DNA of 64,000 bases from Solanum dulcamara (Eukaryota > Streptophyta > Magnoliopsida > Solanales > Solanaceae). The stretch spans positions 16,577,523 to 16,641,522 of the forward strand of contig NC_077237.1 in the NCBI RefSeq assembly GCF_947179165.1. The letters are read 5' to 3'. The translations under genes were made by a program, and so were the position numbers. Below, one piece after another: positions 11,056 through 23,336 of this stretch. The notes under the pieces are model-generated. The model had not been told where the DNA came from, searched no databases, and saw only the letters and a list, made by a program, of their open reading frames with translations. The stretch's first letter is position 1. The number at the start of each line of letters is the position of its first letter.

Positions 11056-14000
11056 ATGACAAACTCGGTGGAGCTTACTCTTCTCATTATCTATGCCCTT
11101 TCATTTTACCTTTTCATTATTCATCGATCTCTTCAAATCTCCCGCGGTATTCTTCTTCTTCTCTCTCTATAGCCATGTCTATTTGTAATTTAAGGGTTCT
11201 TCTTTAACTTGTAACATATTTGCAGATCATTACACCAAACTTAATGGACTTCGATCTGGTTGGATCTTTCATCGACTCAATGTATGATCAATTATATGAA
11301 ACCCTTTTCTTTTTTTTTTTTTGGTTCAATACCATTTTATATTGAATCTGTCTCTGTTAATCTGCTAACATTTGGTTGTTATTAGGATGTATCTGATGCT
11401 CAGTGGAGAAATTTTCGAGGAAATTTGATGATTCTTACATTAGTGTTTGGAATCTTCACTCTAATAGCTACTTCATGTAGAAAATATGGTCTAAAAGCAA
11501 AGGGAATGTCGGTCGTTTGGCTGATGATTTCTTTGGTTTATTTGTCATATCTTCATGGAGCTTGGTATTCTCCCTCGTTATTTTAAGTTGAAAGTAATTT
11601 GCTTTTCAATTATGGAGCTTTGGTTCCTTACTCACTCTTGGTTTTGGCTGCAGCATCTCATACATCTTGTCTATAGCTTCAGCTAATTTTATCCTAGTAA
11701 AGGTTGGTATAATAGAACTTTTAGTTGCGTTCTCATTTTTGCTTACCTTTGCAGTCCTTTTGTAAGGATATGCCATGTAATTTTGAACATCATACAGTAG
11801 CTTGTGTGCAATCTTACCTTTTCTATTCTAATTGTGGGCATGGTCACCGCATTGTGAGTGGCATACTTTATTGTATCTAAGACTTGTAGAATGAACGGAT
11901 CATTGATGACATGTTTGGTTTCAAACACAGTTGCTCTAAGATATTTGGACTTTAACTGCTGATGTTTTCCTTTGTTGCGAGAAATATGTATATATGCTAG
12001 ATAGTTTCTCCAAAATCCAATTCCTCCAGCTACTTTGCCACCTCTTCAATTAAGGGGATAAAAAAGAAAAAACTGGAGGGACGTAAAGAAATAAAGAGGG
12101 CTAGGTTGCGCCAGAGGAAATCTTGTTTGGTCAATTTGTTAGTTCAGACAATTGATACAACAAGAGGACTATTCAGGAGGTTAAGGGGTAATAAGGTTCT
12201 GTGTATTTTCTTACTCTCCTGGTGTCCGTGCTCTCGTTGTTAACTGCTCCAGTCGCTTGATTTAATTATTGAAGTGACAATTGAAGTTCTGTTGCATTCA
12301 ATGATCCGGAATGTTATGCCATGTCAGTATTTTTTTTTCTTGAGAGCTTCACTATGTCAAGGTTAGCTGATACCTCTTTAGTGGATCAGCTTAACAATAT
12401 ACTGATAAATTTGATGGAGATATGCGTAGAGACAGTATAATTTTATGTACGTACAAAGGAGCTCAAGTGAAATGTTGATATTGAATGATGTATTGAACTT
12501 GGCATTGCAGCAACACTTAATAAATTTGTAATACAATTACTTGCTCCAGCCGTGAAAATGCATTGGTTTGGCCAATTATTCAGATGAATATTTAAATGGT
12601 TGATGAAAGAAAATGTGAATTGCATTTGTTGTTGTAAAATAATTTGGGGAAACCTTAGCGCTCAAAAGCTTATCAGTGTGCCTTATGTGACTTCAAAATA
12701 TGCTATAGATTATCTAACTTCGGTTTCAGGTAAACTAAACATTGTTAGGAAGGTGATTTCTCATTTTAGTAGAGGGAGATAGAATTATGGAAACCTCTCT
12801 AAAATCAGGAAATTGGCTACCTTTGTTTGGTTGGATTGGGTTTAGCTTTTCACGAAAGGTAGCCAATTATCATAGCTTATCTTGATATGGAAAATGTAAG
12901 ATGGTTATGCCACTACTTTTATATTAAATATATAAAGCTAAATTAAGGTTTTCACAATGATGACGATGTTTATGTTATTTGGAGTCCTGTATGCAGAGGT
13001 TTATTTTGTGCTCCTGTCTCTTTCCCTCTTTAATGGGTAAAAATTCATTCTTGCAGATGTATTTTCTATATCGTGTATGTCATCATTGTTCACATTGCAT
13101 CTAAATGGTCCTCTCCATAACCAAAGAATTTTGTGATTCTGGTCTTATATACATGCTTCTGTATCTGCAGATATGCGGGAGAACAAAATTTGTTTTTCTG
13201 CTTTGGATCTTTAATCTTACATTCCTCATATGTAACCGTGTTTATGAAGGGTATCCATTTTCCCTTTTTGGGTAAGTTGTATTTCCTCAATTGTAGGTTG
13301 CATTCTATTGTGACAAAATTTTCTAATTCTAATAGAGTTTGTTATTCAAGCAAATGTTTTCATGATTCTATGTCTGTGTTGTAGGCAAAGTTGGGCATAT
13401 TTGGACAATTACCGAGGCACTTTTAGGTGGCACATCTGCTTCAATTTTGGTATAGAATCTGTCTCTTAATGGGGATTCAACTTGGCCGAGTCCTTGAGTC
13501 TTATTCCAATCTACTAGTTTCATTCCCTTTCCAGTATAAACTATCAACGGGTTGACTAAAAAAATTGCCCATTTTTATAAAAGAGATATCTTTTTGTGGA
13601 ATTTTGGGAATCTATGTGTTGGTATGGTATTCACTAAGAAATGTACAAGGGAAGGAGAAGCTTTTGTGAATGAATCCTATCTTGTTTTAGTAGAAGTAAA
13701 AATTCATTCCCCCAGGGCATTGATCTAGTGGTAAGAGCACAGCGTGTGATACGTGGGCGCGTACATCATGGGTTCAAACCCTGTCATAAAACAAAACTTG
13801 ATATTTAAGTGGAGAAGAGTAGAGGGGCGATCCCATAATCCACCAAGTTATGAACCATGGCCCACAGGACATCGGGGATCTCTTGGTTATTGGAAAAAAG
13901 GTCAAAAGTACAAATTCATTAAAAAGGTAACTATATCAATATTTAGATCCACTTGTGTTTAAACATTAGCCGAGGGTCTTTCGGAAACAGCCGTCCTACT

Positions 14001-17000
14001 TTGGTAGGAGTCAGGTCTGCGTACACTTTACCCTCCCCAGACCCCACGTGTGGGATTTCACTGGGTTGTTGTTGTTGTTGTTGTTGTTGTTGTGTTTAAA
14101 CATTATAAAGAGTCAGGATCTTATTTTTTTATTTTTTTTGTTGGAGTAAAGAGAAATTAATGATGGGGAAACTCCATATACAAATCGCGTATTAAAAAAG
14201 TAGAGTAACCTACACCAAACTATGGTTATCCACAGTCCACACACACAAAAAACACCCAATCATCTATACACATATAACCCTCATGGGTACGCCAAAAAGT
14301 AAAGTTGCTGAGACTTTCCAAAAATGTCAACGTGTGCATGTTTATTTTTGAGAATCCAACACGGGTGTGGTTGCATGTTCGGGAAGTCCGAGCAACATAG
14401 ACAAAAAGTCAGATCTTGATCAATTTAGGTCACTAACTAGAGCCCAAAAAGGAAATACTAGGTCACTAATGTATGTCATGCTTAGAGACAAATTTGAGAG
14501 TAAAATAATGAAAAAAGTACAACTTAGTTATGGTCTGTTGAACACATTATCAGTCATCATCATCTTTTACATGGATAAACAACATTTTAGAAGTATCTGT
14601 GCTACACAATTCTCTTGGTTACAACTTTATGTCACAGAAATATAATGATAAAGTATTTATTAAGAAGAGGAATTGTCACATACAAGTTATGTACCAAAAG
14701 AGAGAGAGAACCTACAGTAACCTATGGTTCTCTACGAAGTACATCCAATCTTCAATACAAAGTGGGAAAGCTCAATCCATTTTTCCATCTGATGAACTTC
14801 ACCCTAGGACTGACTTTGTTCGACCTGCCTTGATTGCCTAGCTAATGTTACCGTCCCGGGACCTTGTGGGTGCACTAAAAAGAAACTAAAAACTATACCT
14901 CATATGAACAAAATAAATATCTACACCATCATAAACCTCTCCTATTCTTCTCCTTCCATAGGACCCTGACCCACATTAGAGCTAGTGGTTCAACATCTCA
15001 TTGCCTGCCAAAGTGGATTTTTTTGTTGCTTCGGCAGAATTTTAAGATTTTTGCCAAGTTAATTACCAAAGGATGGATCTCAGTATCCTTTATTTTAGAA
15101 ACCAAGGTGCTTTGAATGCTCATTCTTCTGAAGCAAAGTTGATGTTGATCATATGTCCATATACTGAAAGCTGATTTTTTAGAGGAAACACGTTTAAGTT
15201 TGTTTTCTTCTACTAAACACTAGGACTTTTTACCTGTTGCTTACAACTGCAACCATGAGAACAAAGCAAGTGAATGTCCTAGACTCTTTAACCAATATCT
15301 ATCTTTTTCAGTTATCCTGCGAATGATTAGCTTCGGATATGACTACCATTGGGCATATTACTCGAATTGGTTTGACAAAGAGGTTAGTTTGCCATCTGAA
15401 CTATTTTAGAGGCATCTTTTTGGTAACAACCTTATAGATCGTCTCCACTTTGGCTAAATTCACTAGTACTTGAAACCAACCTTTTATTCCGAGACACTTC
15501 TCTTATCAAAGGCATTCTTTCATGGGCCAGCATTTGTTGATTTTCATAAATGAAAAGTTGTTCTTACCATCATGATGCGAGATTTAGACCATTGGCAATG
15601 CCTTTCATACCTCTAAATGGTAAAGATAAATAGGTAGATCTCATTAATCATTAAGATGGGAGTCAATCTCTGGCTAATTCATATGTACAAAAATGTATGG
15701 TAGTACCTTGTCCATTTAGCTGGTTGTATTTTGTTCTCGGAACATCTTTCAGTTTATCTTTCTAGATGCATTTGGGAGTTGGGATTTCTTTTTGGTACTT
15801 TGCTTGGACACTCTATAAGATAGAAAGGAAGTTGTTTTCTTTGGTGGAATGTACTTTACGGAACCATCATATGAATCCTTCTCCAACTTATATTACACTC
15901 TAATAAGTAATAAAGACACCACAAACCTACTGTATGCTTGGCATGTATCCTTTAAAGAACTCAGATGTCCGAACTTATTGCTAGTAATACTAGTAATTGC
16001 TGATCTGAGAAACTTTAATCCAGGAACCACTTGACAATACAAAGATGCTAAGGTGTCTACTGAGAATGCTATAACTTCTTATGTCCTTGTTGCTAAAGAA
16101 TCATGCTTTCCTTTAGTACTGCATCCTGGACATTATTTATTGAAGAATCTTTATTCCAAAAGCACCTCTTCATCAATAGTCATGTCAAGAGATGTAGTGA
16201 ATCTAGTGATTGATTCTCAGTGTTTAGTTCATTCTCTTAATTGTTCTATAGCAAGATTACCACTTCATGCAAGTAATCGCCAAACAAATAAAGATCTCTT
16301 TCATCTCTTGTGATATTTAGTAGTTGTGGTAATTGCAGAAGCACATCCAACGTTGCAATGATTGTTCTTCAGGTAGAACATGCTACCAGCTATTGCAGGT
16401 TAGTTGGTGATTCAAATTCTTGGTAACATCTCTACAAACTTCTTATGGAGCCATCTTCTTACGTTCCCCCTCCCCCTTTTGCAGGAGAGAAGTTTTGAGG
16501 ATGATAAATTCTCTTTCACTATATACTTGTGTTACCTGATTTATGCACCTCTATATATTGCTGGACCAATTGTTAGCTTCAATGCATTTGCTTCACAGGT
16601 AATCATGATTCTGTAGTTCTATTTTTTCCTGGTTTATGTCCTTATACTTGTGCTGAAGATTCTCTGCTACGGTGTTAACAATACGTGCAAAAATGATGTT
16701 GACTGCATCGTCTTCATTCTCCTCTATATTAAGGGTCATTGGTAGTTCTCATCAGCGAGATATAGCAGAAGATGGACTGAAAAGAACTGTTGACATATTG
16801 TGATTACAGTCATGCTCTTTTCTGCTAAATCTTGAATCTCTTCTTATTTCTTACTGTCTGTGTGATATTTGTCCAATACCTGCTTGCCCCGGTGCAATGT
16901 TGAGTAAAATTTTGAATCAGCCACTTGTTTTGCTCCAGCACTATAACCTTCTTTTTTTTTTTTTTGTAAAGAAGACCATTGTCCACAAATCTCATTGTTG

Positions 17001-19820
17001 CTTGATGTCTTGTCATTGCAGCTTGACACTCCCCAGAAGACGCACTCATTGAAAAAAGTGGTTTGGTATGGACTTCGTTGGATTTTTAGCCTGATGCTTA
17101 TGGAATCAATGACACATTTCTTTTACTATAATGCGTTTGCCATTAGGTGAGGTTATGAAATTCAGACCACTCTGATTGCTTTAAACTAAGCTATAATGTT
17201 ATTCTTTTTTTTTTGCTGGGTGACTGTTTTTTCTGTAAATTTGCAGTGGCACATGGAAATATTTATCTCCTTTGGACATCTTCATCATCGGGTATGGAGT
17301 AAGTGTTGTATTTAGAATTTTGAGCTACTTAAGTATTCGACTGCCTTAGTAAGTGCTTATTCTGTTTATATTCATAGAGAATAACGTAAATGAAAACACC
17401 TACTTAAAATTGTTTCACGTCCATATGGAAAAGTTAGTGACAGTTCCCTCTGGTAGTCAGTAAAAAAGTCAGTAAAATTTTGAGCTACTTAAGTATTCGA
17501 CTGCCTTAGTAAGTGCTTATTCTGTTTATATTCATGAGAATAACGTAAATGAAAACACCTACTTAAAATTGTTTCACGTCCATATGGAAAAGTTAGTGAC
17601 AGTTCCCTCTGGTAGTCAGTAAAAAAGTCTCTATTGAGAGGTAATACTATGAAAGAATAGACTTCCTCAGATCCTCTCGCTCATGATATGTAGAACTTCA
17701 ATTTGTGCTGTGGTGCTTCATTGACTTTTACAGTGCAGATCTTGTATTTTCAACGTTTTGCCAACATTTGTTTGAATAAGTGTTATCTGCTCAATGAGCC
17801 TCTGAAATTCAGACACCACCCATCTCACACATCTTTTATGTTATGTCATTAAAATGCCTGCCACTCTTTGCCATTTATTGCTTTCTCCTCTATATAAGAT
17901 GATCTTTCGGATCGCTGGTTTCCAGACCATAGATGTATGATTGATGTAATAATCTTCATGACAAAGCAGGTATTGAACTTCATGTGGCTCAAGTTTTTTC
18001 TGCTTTGGCGCTACTTTCGCTTCTGGTCACTGGTAATTTTGTTGAAATTGTGCTCTCTCCATTACTTTTATTACTTTCTGCAGCTTATGCTCCTTTTGTT
18101 TCTCTTTCATTTTGGAGGATGATGCTTTCTTTGTTTGGGTTTCTTAGCATATTAATATGTGTTTGTTTGTAGATCAATGGTATTGAGGCCCCTGAGAATA
18201 TGCCTAGATGTATAAATAATTGCTACAACTTGGAAAGTTTCTGGAGAAACTGGCATGCGTCGTTTAATAAATGGCTTGTTAGGTGCTTTCTCAATCTCAT
18301 CTAGCTTTATCTGTGTGATCTTGCACTGACCCCAAAATTTTGTGTGATGTCTCTACATTTAGATATATGTATATTCCTCTTGGGGGTACTCAGACGAAGC
18401 TGCTAAATGTGTGGGTTATCTTCACATTTGTTGCTGTATGGCATGATCTGGAGTGGTATTGCTCCTGAATTTCATCAGCCTCCACTTGTACTATTGTATC
18501 AAACTTTGTTTTTATTTGGCTACTTCTTGGTCATTGGCTTCAGGAAACTTCTTTCTTGGGCATGGTTGACCTGCATATTCTTTATACCAGAAATGATTGT
18601 AAAGTCAACTACAAATACTTTGAAGGTACTTCCATTTTAGTGTTAATTCAACTCCTGTTCTTTTATACAGTTAGCTGAATAGTTTTTCCCAACAAATAAA
18701 TTACTTTCATTGTTGTGTCATGTTACTGACCTAATTTACTCACTAGGTGGAAAGTTCTGTTGGCAAGTTTCTGTACTGTGAACTTAGTGCTGTTGCCGGG
18801 GCCGTCACCATCACTTGTCTCATGGTATGCTGCTAATATTTCAGGAGCGAAAAAAAATAATGGATTGCTTATCCTTATGCATGATCATACTGAAGTTATC
18901 CTATCATTGTATTATGTATTTAACTAAGTTAAGGAGTAGTAAATTAAGGTTTCTGAAGTACTAAACGAAGATCAACTTGATGCACGACAGAAAGAAAAAA
19001 ACAGAAGAAGCACTACTGGTGCTTCAGAATGATAAAGTTTTCAATGGATAATTCAAAATAGACTAAATAAAAGAAAGAGGAGAGAGCAACTTTTTGGATT
19101 TTGCTGCGTACAATTAATTGAATAGCTGAAGATATTGTTAATTCACTTTTTGTCTCGTGCCTGTGTATGATCATAAGATTATTGTGCATTAAGTGCATTC
19201 AGCTGTAGTATGGAATGCTTTGCAACAAAGATGCATGTCGCCTTATGGGAAGTGGGATGAGAGAATCCAAACTCAGATTGACCATTCCATTGTGGGAGAA
19301 TAAAGCAGCTGAACGCGACACCTGTTTTTTGCAATTCCATTGGACTGCGTGTTACTGAATACAATTAGAAACACTTGAGGCCGAAGATGTTAGATTCATT
19401 TCTTAATAAAATTGTTTTTTTTTTCTTGTATAAGGTTGCCAATCTTGTTGGTTTTGTCATTGGATCATCGGGAATCAATTGGTTGCTCTCTAAATTTCTC
19501 CAGAAAGAAGGTACTCTATGGTTTATAATTTTTCTCTGGACATTCATATAATGCTAGAATGATGAAATTTTCCCTTTTTTCAGGACTACCTACTCTTGGC
19601 GGCATGCTTATTACGTTTTACGTTGGAACTAAGGTGACTATCTAGATATATCCAATGGTTTGCTTTTATATTTCTCAATGCATTTTAATTATGATTTGAA
19701 TTTGAGAGTGCAGCGTAGTTTTGAATCCTTGGTGCGCGTATTAATCATGATCTGAATCTGATAATGCAGCTCATGTTTCATATCTCTGATGCCAAGCAAA
19801 AACGCATCCACAGCAGATGA
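11056..19820 (+). CDS. membrane-bound O-acyltransferase, GUP1-like, 19 exons, 521 aa
   Basis: Exons: 11056-11146, 11226-11281, 11386-11564, 11654-11702, 13171-13271, 13385-13449, 15312-15382, 16339-16398, 16485-16598, 17022-17146, 17247-17298, 17970-18032, 18173-18282, 18363-18455, 18544-18625, 18747-18824, 19435-19510, 19584-19633, 19770-19820. They total 1,566 bases, every intron is GT-AG, and the frame is unbroken to TGA. The protein is strongly hydrophobic, with likely membrane segments near residues 9-25, 63-78, 91-106, 110-125, 131-147, 235-256, 413-427 and 447-473. The MBOAT signature is present: WRNWH with His370, RYMYIPLGG, and AVWHDLEW with His406, the expected catalytic histidine. 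DVSDAQWRNFRGN near residue 50 and RMISFGYDYHWA near 185 match plant GUP1-like proteins as I recall them. Yeast Gup1 remodels GPI-anchor lipids in the ER; the plant substrate is not shown by sequence. The start is the first in-frame ATG. All key residues are intact. Confidence 0.93.
11703..13170 (+). other. intron 4 of the GUP1-like gene
   Basis: A 1,468-bp intron with GT at 11,703 and a CTGCAG acceptor ending at 13,170. AT-rich; no element termini or exon-like sequence recognised. Confidence 0.8.
13709..13911 (+). mobile_element. tRNA-derived SINE (SolS-like) in intron 6
   Basis: The head GGGCATTGATCTAGTGGTAA holds a pol III A box (about 13,726-13,737), and GGTTCAAACC (13,771-13,780) is the B box. 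The body continues with GTGGAGAAGAGTAGAGGGGC and ends near TTATTGGAAAAAAGG. AAATTCATT occurs just before (13,700-13,708) and just after (13,912-13,920), a possible 9-bp target duplication. The tRNA-like head does not fold as an intact tRNA. Placement in a SolS-type family is from memory of Solanaceae SINEs. Confidence 0.7.
13969..14089 (+). mobile_element. 5'-truncated TS-type SINE with (TTG)n tail
   Basis: This is the 3' part of a TS SINE: GCCGAGGGTCTTTCGGAAAC, then a GTCTGCGTACACTTTACCCT block, CCCCAGACCCCACGTGTGGG and a (TTG)n tail. It is flanked by a perfect direct repeat TTGTGTTTAAACATTA (13,953-13,968 and 14,090-14,105; the 3' copy abuts the TTG tail). The duplication shows that the truncated copy itself was inserted. 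TS SINEs are known from Solanaceae. Confidence 0.88.
14106..15311 (+). other. 3' part of intron 6
   Basis: The rest of the 1,862-bp intron, ending with TTTTTCAG before exon 7. It contains two loosely similar stretches around 14,205-14,240 and 14,710-14,745 (CCTACA...CTATGGTT). No coding sequence found. Confidence 0.7.
17316..17629. repeat. 155-bp tandem duplication in intron 11
   Basis: The block beginning AATTTTGAGCTACTTAAG and ending GTCAGTAAAAAAGTC occurs at 17,316-17,470 and again at 17,476-17,629. The only difference I found is a one-base indel after TATTCAT. Splice sites of the intron are outside the repeat. Confidence 0.95.
19685..19769 (+). repeat. duplicated acceptor region in intron 18
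   Basis: TTAATTATGATTTGAATTTG...GTGCAG (to 19,713) and TTAATCATGATCTGAATCTG...ATGCAG (to 19,769) are imperfect copies about 55 bp apart. Each ends in a usable AG. The second gives the exon that continues the conserved protein; the first would give a different 13-residue tail. Confidence 0.75.
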
Positions 19821-19977
19821 AAACAAAGGTTCATTCCTGGGCAAACAGAACACAAACAACATGATACAAAATCCATTAGCATCTCATGAGAGGACCTCAT
19901 CAGTAGATATTACTTGGTCATTTTTGAGGAATTCATTTTCACCTTGAATTAGTCCGTCAACCAACTACATCTCTCTA

Positions 19978-20070
19978 TCCCAAACTAGTTAAGAGTTTTT
20001 TGTTTCTCTTTTTTTATTCCAAACTAATTAAAAGAGTTTTTTGTTTCTCTTTTTTTATCCCAAACTAGTT
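19978..20070. repeat. two tandem copies of a 47-bp unit
   Basis: CCAAACTAGTTAAGAGTTTT followed by a TTGTTTCTCTTTTTTT tract is repeated once, and a third CCAAACTAGTT closes the array. Confidence 0.8.
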
Positions 20071-21331
20071 GCAGTTGACTATGGGCTGATTTGGAAGATT
20101 ACTTTGTAGTTGGATTTGGTATGATAATAGAAGTGCACCAATATCCGTATTTAAGCGATGTGCAGATAATATTAAAAATATTATTTCTAATCATTTTATT
20201 GTTTTGTATGAGCATGTTAAATCATATTACTTTACAAAAAGTTTAATTATTATATTGTTCCTCAATGAAATATCCCTTCATAACCAAAGGTTATATGATA
20301 TAAACAACAAATCATGCAAGCCAAATTTCATATCTTTCTTTGTTATATTGTTCACTATTTTAAGTTATTAGATCACTAATATTAATTTTTATTGGTTTAT
20401 CACTTGACTTAATATAATCAGAGAGTTTTTTGATAATATAAATTAAATAAACTTATTTTGTTTACTGTAATTTTTTAAAATCTATTCAAATGTTCACATA
20501 TCTTCAATTTCAAATTTATGGACACTAATATGTGGGTTATCTCAATATTTCATTATATTGTCAAAATTATTTCAAAAATATTATCTTCCCACCCTCGCTC
20601 TCCGTCTCTATACATTTTTTCTACTATTCTAGTTTGACTTTGAATAATCTTTTTTTGACATGTCATTAGAAGTGTATAGGGTTGGTTCGGATTTTTCAAA
20701 TGTCAAATTAAATTATTTGTGTCGAATATTTAAAATTTATAAATCAAATCACACTAATAAAATTTGGGGTTTTCAATCTCGGGTGTTTTTGGGTTTTTTG
20801 GATTTTTGATTTTTTTGGCTAAAGTATTTATACAAACTTATAATTAACTTGTGCTCCAAATATTTCTTTAGTCCTACCAAAATATAACTATCTAAGGTGC
20901 CTCTTAAAAAAATAACACAAAATATGAGATGAGTGATGACACCAAAATATTCAACAAAAAGTAAGAATGAAATCGCATAAAATAAATTAATAAGTCATAA
21001 TGAAAATAATCATAATTTAAAAGTACTAAATCATGCTAAAATAAGTCTAATAAGTATTAATTACATAATTAAACATTAACAAAAAATTAAAATTATGTTA
21101 TGTATTTTAAATGTCTAAACCAATGTAAAACTAAAGACAAAATATTTCAGTATTATTGTCATTCTTAGGGTTGGGTTTATTTTTTTTTTTGTTAGGATTA
21201 ATATTGATTTGATGATTTGAGCTTAATGTTACTAAATATCTATGGCCCCCGCACACACACAACACAATTTTAGAAAAATTTTGGCTAACTTAATATCAAT
21301 TATAAATATATCAAATTAATAATTTTCTTAG

Positions 21332-21334
<3 letters not shown>

Positions 21335-21373
<39 letters not shown>
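21335..21373. repeat. (TA)n microsatellite
   Basis: About 19 uninterrupted AT dinucleotides. Confidence 0.95.
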
Positions 21374-21375
<2 letters not shown>

Positions 21376-21639
21376 TCTAATATTTTAAATTCAAATACTT
21401 TTAATTCAAAACTTTCATTACAATTTTTATTTATTTTATTTTAAAACTAGATAGGTGCCCAACATTTACATTTTAAAGTGGATAGTTTTTTTGCGTAAAT
21501 GGCACCAGGATGCCATTTCTAAACTGTTATTTAGATTTTAGCTGGCATTGATAAATTATTTAGTGTTAGTCGTAATTAAAATTCCAAACAACTATTTGTC
21601 TGTCTGATTTTCAAGCTTGAAGTCAAATTGTTTTGAAGT

Positions 21640-21985
21640 ACACTTTTGCATGTGCAAAATTTCATAATTCTATATATCCTCATGTTTATTTTTCACTTTA
21701 AAATTTCAGAGAAGTTCAATTTTTCAATTCAAACTTCACGGAATTGTATCCCTAAGTTTTGTTTTTTCACTTCAAAACTTCTAAATGTGATTTATGAGTT
21801 GAAAAATTTAATGAAGGTTAACATTGTGAATTTTACTATTCTAAGTTTTGATTTTCCAGTTCAAAATTTAGAACATCATCATCCTAAATTTCAGTTTCCA
21901 ATTCAAAAAATCATGACATTGTCATGGATATTAGTTTTTCAATTCAAATTTAGGATATTATGTCCTTAAGTTTGATCTTGAAATT
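21640..21985. repeat. degenerate tandem repeat, unit about 50-70 bp
   Basis: Several diverged copies of a CCTAAGTTTTGATTTTCCA / TTCAAAATTTAGAACATCAT motif pair. An open frame at 21,646-21,969 arises from the repeat and is not considered a gene. Confidence 0.5.
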
Positions 21986-22046
21986 TTCAAATAGTACCAT
22001 TCATTAATTCATAATAAATTATTGCAACATAATTTTTCATATTTGC

Positions 22047-23336
22047 ATTAAAAGAATAGTTCACATTGATGTAACAATAATTTAAATATGTGAAAATGAA
22101 AGGAATCACTGATTAATTAATACCTGACAATTTTAAAAAGTCTATTGCAAGAGGGAGGCTAATAAAATTCTAGCTTTTTTCATGTAGAATGCAATTAGAT
22201 ATATTTATTGGTAATGATAGACCAATGTTCACCCTTTCCCTCACTGGATAGCTCAAACACTATTGACACACAATTTTTTTTATAAAAAATATTTGTAGGG
22301 CTTCAAGTATTCGAAATACATCAAGATTGAAGATTATACAACATTTTGATATAAAGTGACGGTGCATTCAGCAAAAATGCAAATTATTTTAGTTTTTTTT
22401 CCACGAAGAATTCGTTCCAATCGCCTGACAAGTCAATATCGAGAACAACATATCTTTTCTTTAAAAAATTATTTATCCATATTCTTTTGTTTAAACAAGA
22501 TTATTTCTTAAGGTTAAATAGTTAGCTATCTCGATATGATTACTGTATAGTTTATGAAGAAAAAGTTACCTATTTTCCATTATTTATTACAAACTTATTC
22601 ACACATTAGACATTTTACCTGCACAAGCTCTTTAATTCAGAATAAAATGTTTTTACTTTTTTTTTATGAGAAGGTAAATAATGATATATTATTGTTTAAA
22701 ATATCTCCAAAATTTTTATTTAAAAAATAAGCACATGTATTGTAGCAGTGTATTAATATTTCATAAATAATTTTGAACGCACATCTACTTTGACTCATTT
22801 AGATTGGCACCTACAATTTTTATTTATAAAATTCTACTAATATATTCTCTTATATTAGAAGCCACACTTACCAGCTTGATCTGTATGTTTCATGGTCAGG
22901 TTTGCTTGTGTGGTAATTTTATTATTGAGCTTCAAAATTTTCACTAATAGAATTCAACATCTACTATATATACATAAAATATAATTTTAAACTATGTATA
23001 AATAGTGTATTTTCGCCAAGGAGGGTCCAAATAAACTCGTTGAGCCTACCTAGCCCCCTCACTTTGCCTATCAATCACAAAATATAAGTACATAAATTTA
23101 ACAGTTGTCATAAAAAGGCGATCATGTTTGAAATCAATTGCAAAAACAATCAATAAGAAGAACTACTCACTTTGTTTCTTTTCACTTGTCATAATTTTGT
23201 TTTTCTAGAGTCAAACAATATCAATTTTGAACAATATTTTAAAATATATTTTTATCATATTGATATTAGAAAAATTATAACTTATAGTAATTTTTGTATA
23301 GTTTTTGAATATCAAATTTTAATTTTAATCTAATTT
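22047..23336. other. leader of unit 1, unclassified AT-rich sequence
   Basis: Shared with 43,294-44,642. AT-rich, no long ORF, no recognisable TE termini. It ends where a TGTAATGACC-type LTR begins. Confidence 0.5.

Larger units (their letters stand above)
19821..22046. other. 3' flank of the GUP1-like gene and AT-rich intergenic sequence
   Basis: Includes the presumed 3' UTR after TGA; no clear polyadenylation signal could be chosen. It contains a 47-bp repeat (19,978-20,070), a GGTTCGG-containing stretch near 20,680-20,830 that may be an old hAT relic, a (TA)n run and degenerate repeats at 21,640-21,980. No gene seen. Confidence 0.6.

Noticed and set aside
13715..13785. tRNA-like sequence with A and B boxes
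   Set aside because: No acceptor stem or complete cloverleaf can be formed, and SINE body sequence follows directly. Annotated as a SINE head, not a tRNA gene.
17937..18172. Two overlapping open frames covering exon 12 and intron 12
   Set aside because: Only the GTATTGAACTTC...TCACTG part (17,970-18,032) is exon; the rest is intron read-through.
18407..18640. Open frame running through exon 14, intron 14 and exon 15
   Set aside because: It reads intron 14, which has good GT-AG sites. The conserved frame requires splicing at 18,455/18,544.
20650..21240. Possible second hAT element around GGGTTGGTTCGG
   Set aside because: No matching inverted terminus or 8-bp target duplication was found.
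21646..21969. 107-codon open frame downstream of the acyltransferase gene
   Set aside because: Arises from degenerate AT-rich tandem repeats; the protein is repetitive and unlike any known family.
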